Below, piece after piece: positions 43,601 through 58,600 of a stretch of DNA of 64,000 bases. The notes below the pieces were generated by a model. It did no database searches and was not told the origin of the DNA. It worked only from the letters and a program-made list of their open reading frames with translations. The stretch is from assembly GCA_008360955.1 (NCBI GenBank), contig LUCM01007134.1, positions 1 through 64,000 on the forward strand. Direction: 5' to 3'. The position numbers and the translations under genes are program-made. Numbering within the stretch: position 1 is the first letter of the stretch; each line of letters opens with the position of its first letter. Source of the stretch: Fasciolopsis buskii. Its lineage: Eukaryota; Platyhelminthes; Trematoda; Plagiorchiida; Fasciolidae.

Positions 43601-46600
43601 ATGGATAATCCCATTCGACTGCTGTCAAAAACCAGACTGCAAACAATAACTGTGTTCTGGACCGATCAGCAATAATATTACGATGGTGCCAGCCAGCGAA
43701 ACAAAGAAAACAGTCACTAGCTGGCAAGTCCAAGGGAGTCAATGAGATGACCAATAGATCGAAAAAGACTGACCATAGTCGATGTTTACGGCAAGTCATC
43801 TGAGTGAGCTAGGCTACAGGGGTGAAATAGCGGTCAGTACACAACCTGGGCAGTCCAGAGTGCGAAGAAGAAACCACGATGTGATCAGCAACTGCAACAG
43901 CGCCGCTAACTATACACTGCATTTTGGACAACTTGCTCAGCTATGTGTAAACCATGCAATGTACTTTAGCAAAAGCGTGACAGTGGTTGACCAAGGAAAT
44001 TTGCCTCTTTGTACGTAGATCATTGATCGTTTTTATAGCTATCCAGATTTTTCGGAGTCATACTGCAAGTCGCATGCACAGGCAGAGTGGCTGAATGGAT
44101 GTAAACATATGGGCATACATCAGAGTGACCTCCTTAATTTGGCTTCAGTGGAGTCTGATAGACCGTTTTTCCGTGATAGAACCCAACGAGTGAATGAAGC
44201 CTAACATCTCGCATCCGATCCGGTGGGAACCACTACTTAGGATACGGTGCTACTGACATTAACCAATTGATGGGAAATTGAAAACCACACGAACCTTGAT
44301 TCGTGAGGTTCTCACTCAAGGCATTCGACAAGAAACCTTCAAAAACAAGTTCAACCAGGGGGACGATACTCACTGGATCTGTCAAAAGTTTCAGCCGAAT
44401 CTTGGTTACTCATACAGGACGGCACAGTGCTGTTTCAAATACGAGAACGGAATCCACAAGCAGAAGAAGCGGCAATAGATGCGTCCAGAGAATCGAAAGT
44501 TCCAACAGAGGAACCAACCAAACACCATAAACAGGTGTGGACAGATTAAAACCAGACAAGTAGATGTATGTCTGTGTGTAAAAATAATATTCTCAAAGAG
44601 CCGAGACTAAAATATGGCTATGGATAATAAAACCCAGAGCAAGTCAAACCTAGGATTTCAAATGTTAGGACAAATATTGTTGTCGGAGGTAACGGGACAG
44701 TAAGAAACAGCGAAAACAATGGAAAAATTGGGAAAACAAGTTGGCGAACAAGCGCGTTTCCAGTTATTCGTAATCATGTCATTAGGTCATAATTTATTAG
44801 GAAGAATTTTAAGATGGGTTGAATGGCTCAGATAAAAATACGGGAGGAAAGGGATTTGTCGGGTTACATATCCAGCAGACCGTTAACATCTATAGAGTTA
44901 CAATTAATACAAAGTGTCTGAATTTCAATCTTCAGAGAAAGCCACTAATGGTCAAAGAAATTGTGCTAACACTGGAACAAGCTTTATCAAATCTTACGGA
45001 AGAAAGCGCTAGTATGACTAGAATGAGAATATGCAATATTCTTAAGAACCTACAGCCAAGTGCACTAAATATCACAGTGGGGGAAAGGAAAGCACTGACG
45101 AACCAAAAACAAGATCGAACAATCCAGAACACGAAGTGGACAAAGCGAATGTTACAAATATTCTCAACAGACTGGATGGCGAGTCAAAGGTAGCCGAGCA
45201 CCTGCGGGATGGACCATATGAAAAAAACAGAAAATAAGAAAGTGAACGCATCACTTAACAAATCAAAGGCCCATACAAATAAGTACCTATCTGGTTTGAA
45301 GGAGAAACTTGGGAAATCTCCGTAGTTCTCATTAACGCCAAAACAGGCAGACCTGGGAGATTTTACGGCTTACCAAAAATTCAAAGACCCGACATACCCA
45401 TTCGTCCAATGGTAGACTGCACTTCTTGTGGAACGTAAAAAGTGGCAAAATATTTCAGTGGATTATTAAAACCCTATCAGAATATAGTAGTAAGTCATAT
45501 CAATGACGCTTTCGAATTCGCCCATATGCTGAAAGACTTTGAACCAGAAAACGACGAAGTTGCTGTGAGCTTTGATGTGGTCTCTTTACATACGAGTGTA
45601 CCCAGTAAAGACAGTCTGTAAAGTTTACATTCACTGTTAATATCAGTCACTTCCTTAGAACAGCGAACCGTACTGACCCCATCCGAAATCACCAGGGGCA
45701 TAAAACTTTGCCGCATGTCAACATGCTTCACGTTCTAACATGAGTTGTACAAACAAACGGATGGTATGGCCATGGGATCACCCATATCTCCCATTGTAGC
45801 AAACCTTTTCCTGTACTCGGATGAATCAAAAGCCCTAATGAATCGCATTAATCCCCATGTTTATACGCATGGTACATCGATGATGCATTTACAATCATCA
45901 AGTCAGCACGAAAAGATAATTTTCTTCAAGCTCTCAATAAGCAATGTAGATCCAATAAGTTCACAATGGAGTCAGAAGACACCAGTAGATCCATGAGCTT
46001 CTTAGATTGTCGGCTGAAAGTAAATGACTCACGAAAATTCAATAATGGCATTCAGAGAATATCCACACATTCAGATAAGTATTTGGACTTCAGTTCAAAT
46101 CATCCACAATGTGTGACACGGACACTTATTTTCTCGCTAGTCAACAGAGTTAAAAATCTATGCAGTGAAGATACCAACCTTAGAAAGAACTAAGGAATCT
46201 AGATGACATCTTGAAAGACAATCGCTATTTGCCACGCCTCATAAGAAAACAGCTAAAAGCTTGGATGTCAACAACCAAGAAAAAGAAAAGAAAACAGCCT
46301 CGGTCGGAATTCCGTAGAGAATAGGTACTTCGGAAACAAACAGAGGTCGCCACGCTGGTTGACCCCACCACCACGGCGATGCACGACGTGAAGAACAACT
46401 ATTCTCTTACCCTAACCACAGTTCATAGTTGGCATATGAACGTTTCCCTAGTTATTTGTTTGCAAAACTTGAGAAAAACTACTCATGGTAGTCAAAACGC
46501 TGGCGCATCACATCTACCAACAACTCTGTGTTATTAACATTAGATCGTTCACAAGTGAAAATCAATAAATGGCGCATCGATTTTCCGACACACTCCTTAC

Positions 46601-49600
46601 GTCAGTTGGTCCTGATAACAAGTTCATGTTTTCGGGTACGGCGTGCAATACGACCCGTATTTTTATCTGACCCATTCAACCCATCTTAAAATTCTTCTTA
46701 ATAAATTATGATGCAATGGCATGATTACGAATAACTGAAACCGAGCTTGTTCGCCAACTTATGTTTTCTCAATGTTCTCAGAAAAAATTTCACGCCAATA
46801 AGGCCACGATCAATAAATAACCGCCGGTTTGCTACATGCAAACTTTTGTGCCCACTATTGCTGCCAGTCGTGTTATCGGTATGAAATGAACGGTGGAACA
46901 GTAGAGGAGGCGGTCCGACTCATGGTTAGCAAATAGATATGAGTGAGAGCACTTGCACAGGTTGTATGTGGTTGTGTGTACTGTGCCAAACAAATGGAGT
47001 CAGTGACACAAGAACGCTTGTAGCCAATGGGCAACTCTCAGTCCGTTTAGTGCAGTCTATAAACTGATCACCAAACGAAGAAACGGGAAACGGACTCTAA
47101 GAGAGACCATCAACAGATCTAGTGTTTCTGAAGTGACTCAAATTCTCAGCAATCCAAAAATGTATGCAGGCATTCTGTAGTTGGAGGGAAATCAGGTTGT
47201 AAATTTTGGATATCGAAGGGGTAACGGTCAGCTGTGGTCTAGAAAGAGTTTCAGTTACTAGCAGGCAAAAGGGAATAGCTCAGGAAATTGACGTTTACCG
47301 TTTCACTTCCGGACAACGGCTTAACATTCATGTGTGAACCAGTGAGTAGATCTTCAGTTCGTTTATCAATCTCTCACATAGAAGCAGAAACATCACTGAC
47401 CATGAAGATGAAAAATTCCAACCGCTCTATATATTTCATCGATATATTAAGTGGAGATTACTGGTTTTAAAAAGTATTTCAAAAAAGGTCTATCGCATTG
47501 TGTTTTAGAGCAGCAACTCGGTAAGAACTATGACTAAATTCAGCTTATCCCTCCTAACTACTTGGTCATTCTTCCCAGTAGTATTTTCCGCGTATTAATG
47601 GATGAACAGAACTTCCTCAGAAGCATACGATCGGTTTCGCAGTTACTGCCGCTTATCAAGTATACCCGTCCGGTGTTCTCCTGTCCAGCCATTCCTATGC
47701 TATCGCATTCCATTTAGTTTCTTACAAGAAGCTCATTTGACTCTCTAGGAGCGCAAACAGATGATAAGTCCAATTGAGAATTAATTGGTGGTTGGTCGGA
47801 GGATTTTCATCAGTCCGGCGACCAATCACCACGTAATTCTTAAAAGGATTTATCATCCTTTTGCGCTGTTAATGATTCAAATGAGATTCCAGTGTGATAC
47901 TTGGGGGTCAGTCTTATGATACTGACCCAGGTCACAGTGCCTTGGTTTCCAGGCACATTTGCTGACGCCGGACTTCAGAATAAAAGGACAATAACACCGC
48001 CCGCTGCCGGTCGAACAAAGATGATTAGTCTCATCGAGGATCGTATCCCCATTGCTTTGTAGAACATTAGTTCATCAAAAAAGCATGATCAACTGAAACG
48101 CGTCTGAATATCCGTGTGAATGTTTTATGCAATGTCACTTAATCGGCTCGTCCTTTCATGAAAAAGCAACAAAAAATAGAGTGGTTTTATTGATGATTTG
48201 CTGGATGTGTTAATAACCCACTACATACATATATGCTTGCTTTTGGATTACCATTATGACAATAGGCATTTCAAATTTACGCTAGTTTCTCCGTCCAAGT
48301 TACCCTCTAGAAGTCGGGGAAAATACGGAAGCTGCAGGAATTTTCAGGACTTATGGGTTCCCATATGTCCTATAGGAAAAGCATTCTTGCGAAGCAATTA
48401 ATCCAATTATGGTGTATTTCGCTAATTGCTATTTTCAGAATGGGCATTCAAAGGTAAGTTTGAAATTGTTTCCATTTGACTAGAACTGAACTGAATTGAA
48501 TCACGAGACGGATTAGTTTGCCACTTGGTTCAAACCTCACCGAATAAATTTCGAGGAAAACATCAACTCAACTAATGTACGAGTTTGTAAAATGCTGTGG
48601 CCGTCACAATAATTCATTGATTATCAGAGTCGGAAGTGATGAGAAATCGATAGATAGAAATAAAAACACTATCAAAAATCTAATAAAATTGTTTTCACAA
48701 TACTTAATTCATCAGCCACCAACTGGGGTGCAAATATTGGTTGTGGAATCATAACAGGCGTTCTCATAGAGACTGAATTACCCTGATATTCAGACTCAAT
48801 GAATGGCTCAAACAACAAACAGAATTATCAAGATTAGGCAAGCTACTTTTGGGCTCTATATAGGACTGGTGGATACATGCACCCGCACTGCAGACCTGAC
48901 ATGATGGGAGAGACTAGACAGGAGTTAGCGAGATGTGTGCGGCGCATCGAGGGCGAAATCTCTGCAAGCTTAACTCCGTAAAAATTGATTAGTTTGGGCG
49001 ACAGCTCGTGGCACAATGGCAACACATGTGCCTTGCAGTTGAAAATTCTGGGTGCGATGGCGTATGTGAACCACTGATGAGCTCAAATAAGAGCTAAACT
49101 GGGGTTTGTTGTTCGCCGAGTATAAGGTTGACTGGATGACATGAAGCTTGTGCATAAAGTGAGGGACCTGAAATGCAGTCAGTCAATCACGGAAATGCTG
49201 TAGACTGTGACACCTAAGAAGTGAAGAAACGTTCTCCTTAAGGAATAGTTGGTGCTATTTAATGTGCTGATGAGTACACCAATTTGTCCTTTAAATTCAC
49301 CACATCGGGGGACCAAAATTTTCCGTCACAAAAAAAAAACAAACTGGAGCATGCCCGACCGGCTTTTGGATTGTATTTTCTGCGGAATAAAATGAAGCAC
49401 CATGAGCAATTTCGGTTTTCTGCTAAGGAGACCTAAAACAATCTCGGAATCCTGCACAGATTTCGGACATAATTGAACAAAACTGATTTATTCTGGGGGA
49501 TATATACGAGCGGTGATAAATTCCTTCACTCTGTTCTTTGAACAAGTAAGAAAATCGAATATAAAATCTGTCGATCTTTGTCCACAGCGGTCCATTATCT

Positions 49601-52600
49601 TTAACCACGCGCATATTTTTGTGCCTTTGTGCAATTGATTAAACCGCAGTCTCTACTTGGTCAGAGACGATCAGGAACCTGCCATTTATCTTTAAAGAGA
49701 GGTGGAATGATATCCTGAATTGCAGAGGCGAATGAAAGCCCAGCTTTATGTATACTCTGAATCTCCGGATTTAAGGGAGTTAGTCGTTAGTTCCCGACTG
49801 ATGTATTCCAGTGTGTCTTTGGAATAAGTAACGTAGAATGAGAAATAAACAATCTGAACTGGGGTTTAGTAGGGACTCGTACTTGATGTTGCAAACCGAC
49901 CGGCAAACGAATCGAGTCACCAAATTTCTTCAAAGCTGCATACTAGTACGCAGCATGCGCAACGGTTGCTGCGGTTTACATCGTATTTACTGCACAAAAT
50001 GAAACATGTTACCCAGGATGAGTGAAAGGCAGCACTAACCGAGGTAATACTGGGGCATAATATATAAGCCACTGAACGCTGAAAAGGTTGGTGCTATTTA
50101 CTGTTACAATTGCTTACTACTGAGGTTACTGATGGGTTTACTCACCAAAGGCTTAGTGCCAGATAGAATCAATCACCGAGCCTTCGATGTTAATACCCTT
50201 TTGTTTCGGAATACTGCAGCTGCTATACGCTTCGAATCACATTAAGATATTCACAAATTAAGCAGAAAATTGACTCCAGTCGTCCGGGACTTGCGGGAAA
50301 TCGGTAACAGTCGATGATCTTCGAGTTTAGCAATGGGATCAACGTGGATCGTTTTCAGATGGACTCGTGTAAATACAGTCTGACACTAAGCCTAACCGGA
50401 ACGTTCCTAGTCTACCGACTAGACTATTAAACGCGTTTAAAGACACGAAAAGCACATGATCTGTCTTCTTCAAGAAAAACTTAACTAGCCAACTTATAAA
50501 CCCAGTAATTTGTTCAAGTGACATTCGCCCCCGTTCTGCATGAAATCAACCAGTTTAAGCCAAATTTAGTTGATCCTTGTTTGGGACTCTGATATGTACC
50601 CTGTGAATCACCAGTGTCATGTTTAGCCATCGTAATTATCAGGCTTTAAATGTATGAAGATAAAAGCAACTTGCGCACTACTATAAGCAGTTAGCCAGTC
50701 TCGGCGACTGAATAATTCTCCGGTTTCGAACTGATTCAAAAACAAAAAATATTGCCCTATGATATCATCTACCGCTCAGTCAACATCTGTCCAGTTGAAC
50801 AAAGATTTCACCGAATTATTTCTAGCGCACTACGAGAGGATAATGCGAGTGATCAGTCAGCTTCAGATAAATGGTGTGTAATTGTATTGTACAGCACTGT
50901 ATAGTTTGAACTTTCAGATAAATAAGTGTCCTCATTTCGGTCACATAGGATGCGATCACCAACTCGTCGGAGCGCAGAATTAGAAAAATACGTTGCGGAG
51001 AATAAAACATTTAAAATTCACGGAAGATTGTTTAGAAAATAATTCATTATCTGTTGTTGATGGGTGAGAATTCGGAATAGGTAGAAAACAGTTGAGTCCC
51101 TATCGACATTTTTGCCAAAGGGGATAAAGGGGAAGGTAGAATCTGCTCCGATATGAAAAACGAATTTAGAACGGTCGCTGTTTCATTGGCGGGATGGATC
51201 CTAAAAAAATTTATGCGCAATTGTTTGCACGCGGATAGATACATGCCATACTGTTTGGTGCACAGTTCTTCCAATGGAATGTGAGATACATCACTAATAA
51301 TTAACAAACCACGAAGAAGAATACCGAAGACTTCCTTCAGTAAACGAGCAAAAGTGACGAAAGAACAATAAACGAGAGCGGGAAAAACACATCGGTAAGC
51401 ACATGGCGAAAGCGTTTTGCTTAAACTAGAAATGCCTCAGTCTAGTTATGCAGACTGATAGTCTTCTAAGATTTTCCTACACGGTTGAAAATATGAGAAG
51501 ACCATCTTACATTTTTAATAATAGTAATTCCTAAGTGCTTGGCGAAATCTACCCTAGTAAATGGTTGTGATGATGAAAGATGAATCAGCCGGGTTAACAG
51601 AACAAGAAAGAGTAAGGAAATATTTTACACATTTTGACAACTTAAGAGGCTCCGGCTTATGCCAGAGCGAAGAGAAAAATCATAACTGAGAGACTAGTTG
51701 TTCAAAAAGTTTGGGAAATCTTCAGTACAGACTGACAAAGAGCAGCGTCATCCGCATATCTGCATAGTTGAACAGGGGAACTAGCGTGTAGGTTGCTGAG
51801 TTATGTTGAAAATAAATAAGGAGGAAGGATACAACCTTGAAGGACTCCAGAATTATTTGCCAACGGGGTAGATTTGTTTTTCCCTATCTTGTACACTAAG
51901 TTCTGTTGGTAAAGTAGTCTGATGCGCATGCAAAGAGGCTCTTGGGACAGCCGAACTCTTCATGCATGCGAAGAAGTCAAGATCGTGGAACAGAGTGCAA
52001 TGCACAGGAACAATCTAAAAAAGGGCATAGGACATAGTTGGTGGATGCACCGAAGGATTTGGTGGTGTGATGACCCAGGGAAGCCACCGCGTGCAAGGTG
52101 TACCTGTTGGGCTTGTACGCAAACTGAGGGGGCTCACCGGGCACACTAACAGAGAAAGTTGGACGATACATGGCCGGGGTTTTGTTAGTTTAAGGTCGTA
52201 TGGGATGCGAGGGCGACGGGGACGAAAACGTTTGGCTGGAATATTCGAATTATTAGATTTAGGGATGGACACATTAGTGACTGGTGTCCAACAACCAGGA
52301 ATGAAATGTTTGCATGAAGAGGTATAAGTAGTGTAAGTAAATGCATCAGGGAGTGAACCCGCAACGTGCTTTCGGGCCTATACCTGTGGTTATTTTGGTC
52401 GAGCGAAGGAATTTGAACACCTTTTCCTTAGAAGTAGATGTTGCATCAGAGGACTGATTTTGGAACCGTGAAAAGCCTATGTTATCACCTGAATAAATAA
52501 GCGCTCGGTTATTATTTCTACATCTGCGGTACGGCTTTATGGTTTTCTCTCCATAGAGAAGCCAAGTTTCTTGCCAGTTGCGTCTGATCTTGCAGCTGGT

Positions 52601-55600
52601 CATGGGTTGGCTTGTTTAGGACGAGTCCATTCTTTTTACTTCGTTTAACACTAAGAATAAAAGGAATCTGACTTTCTAGGAATCGCGTAGTTTATAGAAG
52701 TGTGCCTTTTGTCACCTCAAGGACTTCGGTCGGGGTTAATTACGCAACCCTCACGGAGAAAAAAGGGACAACAGATATCAAAAATTAGATTCAGTGTATC
52801 TACAAAAAGACTGACAATTATTTAAGGATTCAAAAGAAAGCCATGATTTTGCATAAAAAAGAGATCTTTGAGGAAGAATGTTTTCCCGAGAAAAAATACA
52901 CAATCGCATTTTGATTTGGTTAAACTGTTTGAGTTATTGGAAAGTTATCAGGAAATAAAGTTTAAGTTTTAACATTGACAGAAAATGGCCACTGGTTGAA
53001 ACTGGAACACGCAGTTTACGACGGAATAGCTCATGGTGATTGATAATAATTATGCGTAGAGTTAAGTTACCTCTGGTTGGGCAGAGTGATAGATCAGCCA
53101 AATCAAATCATAGGAAGGAAAAATGTCGAGGCCTGATTATAATCACCCGCGATCATGTGTAGGTTATCATCCAGCATCGAGAACAGTAAAGGCAGAAACA
53201 CATCAAAGAAAAGACGAAATATCAGTGTGTGTGCAAAAAAGGGTGCGTACAGTTTCGTCATAATCATTCTTTTCTTGCGAGAAAACTTAGGGTGATACAG
53301 AATAGCTAGACAGTGAATGCCAGCAAATGGATGTGAATAAATTGGTTCACACTCGATTAACCAGGAGGAATTTTGTGTGACCACGCCCCCTCCGGTTCTC
53401 TTGGCACTCAGTAGTTTTTCAAATTTTTATATATCAAAGCCGTGAATGGATATAAGGGCATCCGCAACATGTGAGTTCAGCCATGATTCTAGAATGTAAG
53501 TTACACAAGTATGAAGATGTATCCGCGAGCCAATAGTGGGAGATAGATCCGGCAATTTGTGAACAGAGAGCGTCAGTACTCAGTAGGGACGGAACAAGCA
53601 TTTTGGCTGGCTGGGTGCACTTGAAGGCAGCTTGCGAATGTAACTTCTCGGTTTAATGGGAGATCCATGATGGACATGCGTGGTTTAGTCCAAACAAGCA
53701 GAAAATTCGGGAGTGTTTTAGTAGGAGCAAATCCGACCCTGAGAAGTGACGAACAATGCTCAAAATAAAAAGCGAACTCCCTAGATTGATGAGGCGACGG
53801 CAATCCTTAACTTCTCTGCGATATTTACCATCTTCAGGGTACTTATTATGATCCGCGTCCATAGATATCAAACTTTCACATTTTTATTGATTATACCCGT
53901 TTATTATTGTCAATATTCCACTAATTTGCATTCCTTAATACACAAACATAGACATCTACAAGCTGTCTGTTCTTTTCAGGCTTTCTCTTTGGTAAGATTC
54001 GAGAAAATTTAAATCCCGTATCTATATTCTCGAGGAACAGGTACTCGACACAATTGTTTCAACCCCTTTATCCAAAACACTATTAGGTGTGACAGTATGG
54101 CAGAACGAAATTCGAAGTCAAGTAATGGATCAAAGCCGACATACGAACTATTGGTGTCAGTGCTTGTAAAAAGGTCGTTAATGGTCTGCAATAATAATCT
54201 TAATCCAGCTCATTTCCCCCCTATTCCCCGCTTTAGTATCATGATAGCTTTCAACTTGGGGTGAAACCTGAGTGTTTGTATTTGATTCAGGATTGAGCCG
54301 AAACCCATTTGACCCCAGCTCTGATAGGATGCGGAATGCAAGTGGTACGGTGCACGACAGTCTGAAATCAAAATCAGTAACATATCGGAATGTAGAGCAT
54401 TGCTAACCAGTTGAAGTAATACTTTGTCCAATAAGGCAACAAAGCTGTTCAACGGATGTCAAACGACGAGGAAGGGTTTCATTCTTTTTTGTTTGTCCTG
54501 TCGCACACAGTTATCGAACAAACAAACTGACAGTGACAATGAATTGGCAGTAGCAACTAATCTTGACAACGACAACCGGATCTCCGTCTCCCGTTTCTCA
54601 TTACGGCCGGTGAACAAAAGTCGCTCTCGGTCACTCAGACACATAACCACATTCACACAGACACAAGCACATTCATTTAAACGCAAACTGAAACAAGGTT
54701 TTCACGCAATCACCCATACGAAAACGTGCACATAAAACAACCTTGTGATATCAGCTGGGAATTGGCTACCACTCAGGATCACTGGATTGAAAAACCTATC
54801 TTGGGAAAACCGATTTTCCCTAGGCGACGAGTCACATGCCCACCGGCAACCTTGTTACTGTCTGTTGAGAAATTTATTTCATAAAATGCTGCTTATATTA
54901 TAAAGTCAATAACGGTATGAGTACCAACTGCCGGATTTGTCTGTCACATTTGCAATCGTCCCGTGAGCATGATTTCCAGAACTATCATCCCACCATACGC
55001 CAGCTCCTTGATTAAGTAAATAGCGTGTTCGATAGGCTGGTTGTAACTTAGCATTCTCATGATAGTTTCGAGCCTTCGGATAATTAAAATAATGGTTAGC
55101 ATTCATGCATCGGAATTATTGTATCCTCAGATAATGTAGACTCGGGGGTACGGCTAGTTGGGCTTTCGTGAAACATTCAGTAAAAAGTGGAAATCTACCC
55201 GTACCTCAGCTGGAAATCAAAAGGGAACATGTAAATGGAATATACCTATATAAAATGTATTTCACAAGGTGCTGTTTTGAAATCGCGTGTCAAGAGCTTG
55301 TAGTTATCAATAAATGAACTGTCATTACCGCTGGCGAGTAGCGTGTATTTCACTCGCCTCGAAGTTCACTTAAACAGGTTTACGATGAAATATTCTCACT
55401 TTACTAGATGTTCCTTCACGCAAATTTCACATGCGAAAACAGTTCAGTAGGGTTGAATTAATCCATATGATAACCTGCCCAACTATTTGGAATTATGGAT
55501 AAATTCTGTCTCCGCATGGACTTGAAATCTGATTGCTTCTCCATTCTTATGCCTACATTGGTTACCGGAAAAAGTAAATATTGCAGTGACATCGTTGTGT

Positions 55601-58600
55601 TCACATTATTTTTTTTACGGTCATTCATAGTCAATATATAATTTTGTCTCGCAGAGCTGATACGACAACGTAAGTGATGACGAACATGCACCCTGCCAGT
55701 TAGTTCGGTTTTGGTCTGCATAACGAAACAATCGAGAAATTTTGTGCATCCTATTACCTATAAACCTTCTTTCATTTCAAAGAAGATGCTAAAACCATCA
55801 GATTGCACCATCTTTGCAACATCGTATTGCCGTGGTTTCATTGGTTCACATAGATCAAGTGGTCAATTGTGATAGGCCTAAAAATCAGAGTCAGTAGGGA
55901 AGCGGCGCTTATCGACATCCGAATCATAAATAAACAAAAGGCAATGGAAGGTAGTTAAAGTTGCACATTGCAGCCGAGAAATTGATGTAGATACCACATA
56001 AACTGAGCTGAAAATAGAGACAGACCTACGAAGATCCCACACACTCTTAGAAGCCGACTGTTCGGCGGTACATTCCCTTAAAAATCGACCGTAAATCGTA
56101 CCTCAACGTTTTGCACTGAGTCAACAGAACCCCAAATCAGTTCAGCTAGCAATTACAGTTATCCAACACGGTCGTGGAAATGACAGCAGTTAGACAGATT
56201 CAAAGTCATTTGCAACAATGCTTATAGTTCGAGGCATATACAAGCAAACCAACATCAAACGAGCATATCGCGCTGTGCGACCAAGCCAAAGGTAGTCCGT
56301 ATTTAAATTATCGTTGGCTCTGAACACGTGAGAATTACAAACAAACAGATCATTCGCTTAGTTCGAGGATGCAGACAGAAGGCTCCGAAGGGGTTAAGGA
56401 TAAGATATGCCATGAGGGCATCAAATGGCACATATTGTTGCGGACAGCAAAATCCAAGTCACACTTGAAACAAGCAAGGAGGGGTAGGAGTTACAACTTT
56501 GGGCTCCACATTTGCAATCCGCGTCTCAGTCGGAATGTTCATTATAATCAGCAGTACATAGCGTGCGAGCAGCTTTGACTAATTCACCTGGTGCACACAG
56601 AAATTGGTATGAACAATTAGGCACTATCCACATATATAGATATATATATATATATGGTGTATGTATGTGCCAAGATGAAACACGAAGCAAAAAGCAGTAC
56701 ATCCAATGAAACTGTGCAATAAATAAAATCAGGTTGGTAGTGCTAATCAGCTTTGCACTTTCTGTTGTCAGTTCAACCACTTGTTTACACGAGGTGACTG
56801 AAACCAACTGACAGGCCTAATCAACTCCAGAACGGATTGTTGGGCACGAACTTGTTGTAATTTTTACAACTTCATCGCGCAACCAAAGTCGAGTAGCCAG
56901 TATAGGCTGCAGGATCGGATTCCGACTAAATAAGCAACAGCTTGGATACGTTGATGAAACCTGTGTTACGAAATACACTGCGCCTTCGTGACATCTGACC
57001 AGGTTGGAAAACCATTCAGGTAAGCATCCGGCTGCCAACACCATACTGACTAGTAGATATAGAATTTTAATACAACAGTACGCATGCTCAGCAATTTAAT
57101 AATTCAGATTGCTGGCATGCTTTCGATTTCTAATAAGATGTCTTATGATGGTCAAACTATTTACAACACCGGTTTTTCTTAGAAAATCAACGAAGTGAGT
57201 AAAATGTTTGTAATTATGGCAAGATAAAACAATGGAGTGATTTTGCAGTTAGAACCTACCAAGTGAAAACCATAGAAGCACTTTAGAACCAAAATATGAG
57301 TCGGTCGTTTTCCTTGCACTGGCCTCAGGTCAACATGAAAAATCACAATACTACAGCCTCGGGTGCCTCTCCATGATTTCTTCATTTCACAACGGTTTCT
57401 TCTAGTTCTGAGACAAATTTGGGGCACATCTGGTGTGCATTGGTGATGCTGAAACCGAATTAGTCGAATGAAATCTCTGAGGACACTCTCGCGAGTTTCA
57501 GTGAATAAGTAAACTTTCAAAGAGCATCATGAACCGATTCATACTCAGTTCGTCATCTTATTGGTTCACCTTAATGATTTATGTCATGCTTTCAAATTCG
57601 CTTTAATTCGAACAATCTGAGTTACCGTACCACGTATATGTGCTCAAAATGTATGCATCACGCAGGAGGATGCAAACGAGCAAAGGAATATGGCATTTGC
57701 GTTTCAGCTGATTGCGACCACATTTTTGTGGTGAAGGCTTTGAGCCGCAGCATTGACATAATGATACATTGGTTTACTGGCAGTATGTCTCGAAATGCGG
57801 AGTCTTTCTATGTCTGGAAATCAGCACAGGGTGATAAGTCTGTTGTGGTCATGTGAAGTGAAAGCGCCTGGAACTCGTATCACCTGTGAACCTGGGAGCA
57901 AGGTTAGAATTGGCCGAGTTCCAGTGCAACGATAAGAAGCAAGCTGATTTTTGTTCCAAATTCGGAAGCGAAAGAGGACGTTGCATGAAATGAAAACTGT
58001 CAAACAGCTAATAGACCCAAGTGGACAAAAGCAGCCAGTCAGTGAGTTTATAGGTTTATTCTACTGAAAGGGACTTGTGCTGACCAGTGAGGAGCTACAT
58101 AAGTTTTTTCTGCTGGTGACCACTGCTTTGGTTTTTCATTTTCATGCTATCTTAGCAAGTAACAGTCTTACAAACTATTTACTGCTAGCCACTAAGCGAT
58201 CACTGCAATTCACTATATTTCATCTACTCATAGAGCTAAGCCACAACAGTGAGTTTTTCATTTTGAGAAAGTGAGCATTTCTGTATAGCATGGTTAAAGC
58301 ATGTAAGTAGAAAGTGAATAATAAACCGTGAATCGCAGTGTCACGTGTACTGGCCCATTCATAAAATATATAAATATGTTGAAAAAGCTATTGGTTTTTA
58401 CAAATATCGAGCTGAAAACAATCGGTCCTTGTTATTCATGTGGGTTTAAGTCTACGTTTCTTACGTAACGGGATTTTAGCCTAAAAAGTGAATGGAACTG
58501 ACTGTGTACTTAGGTCTTTACAAATGACTTACGAAAAAGATAACATGATGTGACATAGAAACTAATATACTGCATATCATGGTAAGTAGCTCATGAAAGG

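Noticed and set aside
54424..54735. 103-codon + strand ORF
   Set aside because: No recognisable domain and no splice context; left unannotated.
57003..57019. 17-nt stretch before GTAAGC
   Set aside because: Not a multiple of 3 and between correctly ordered exons.
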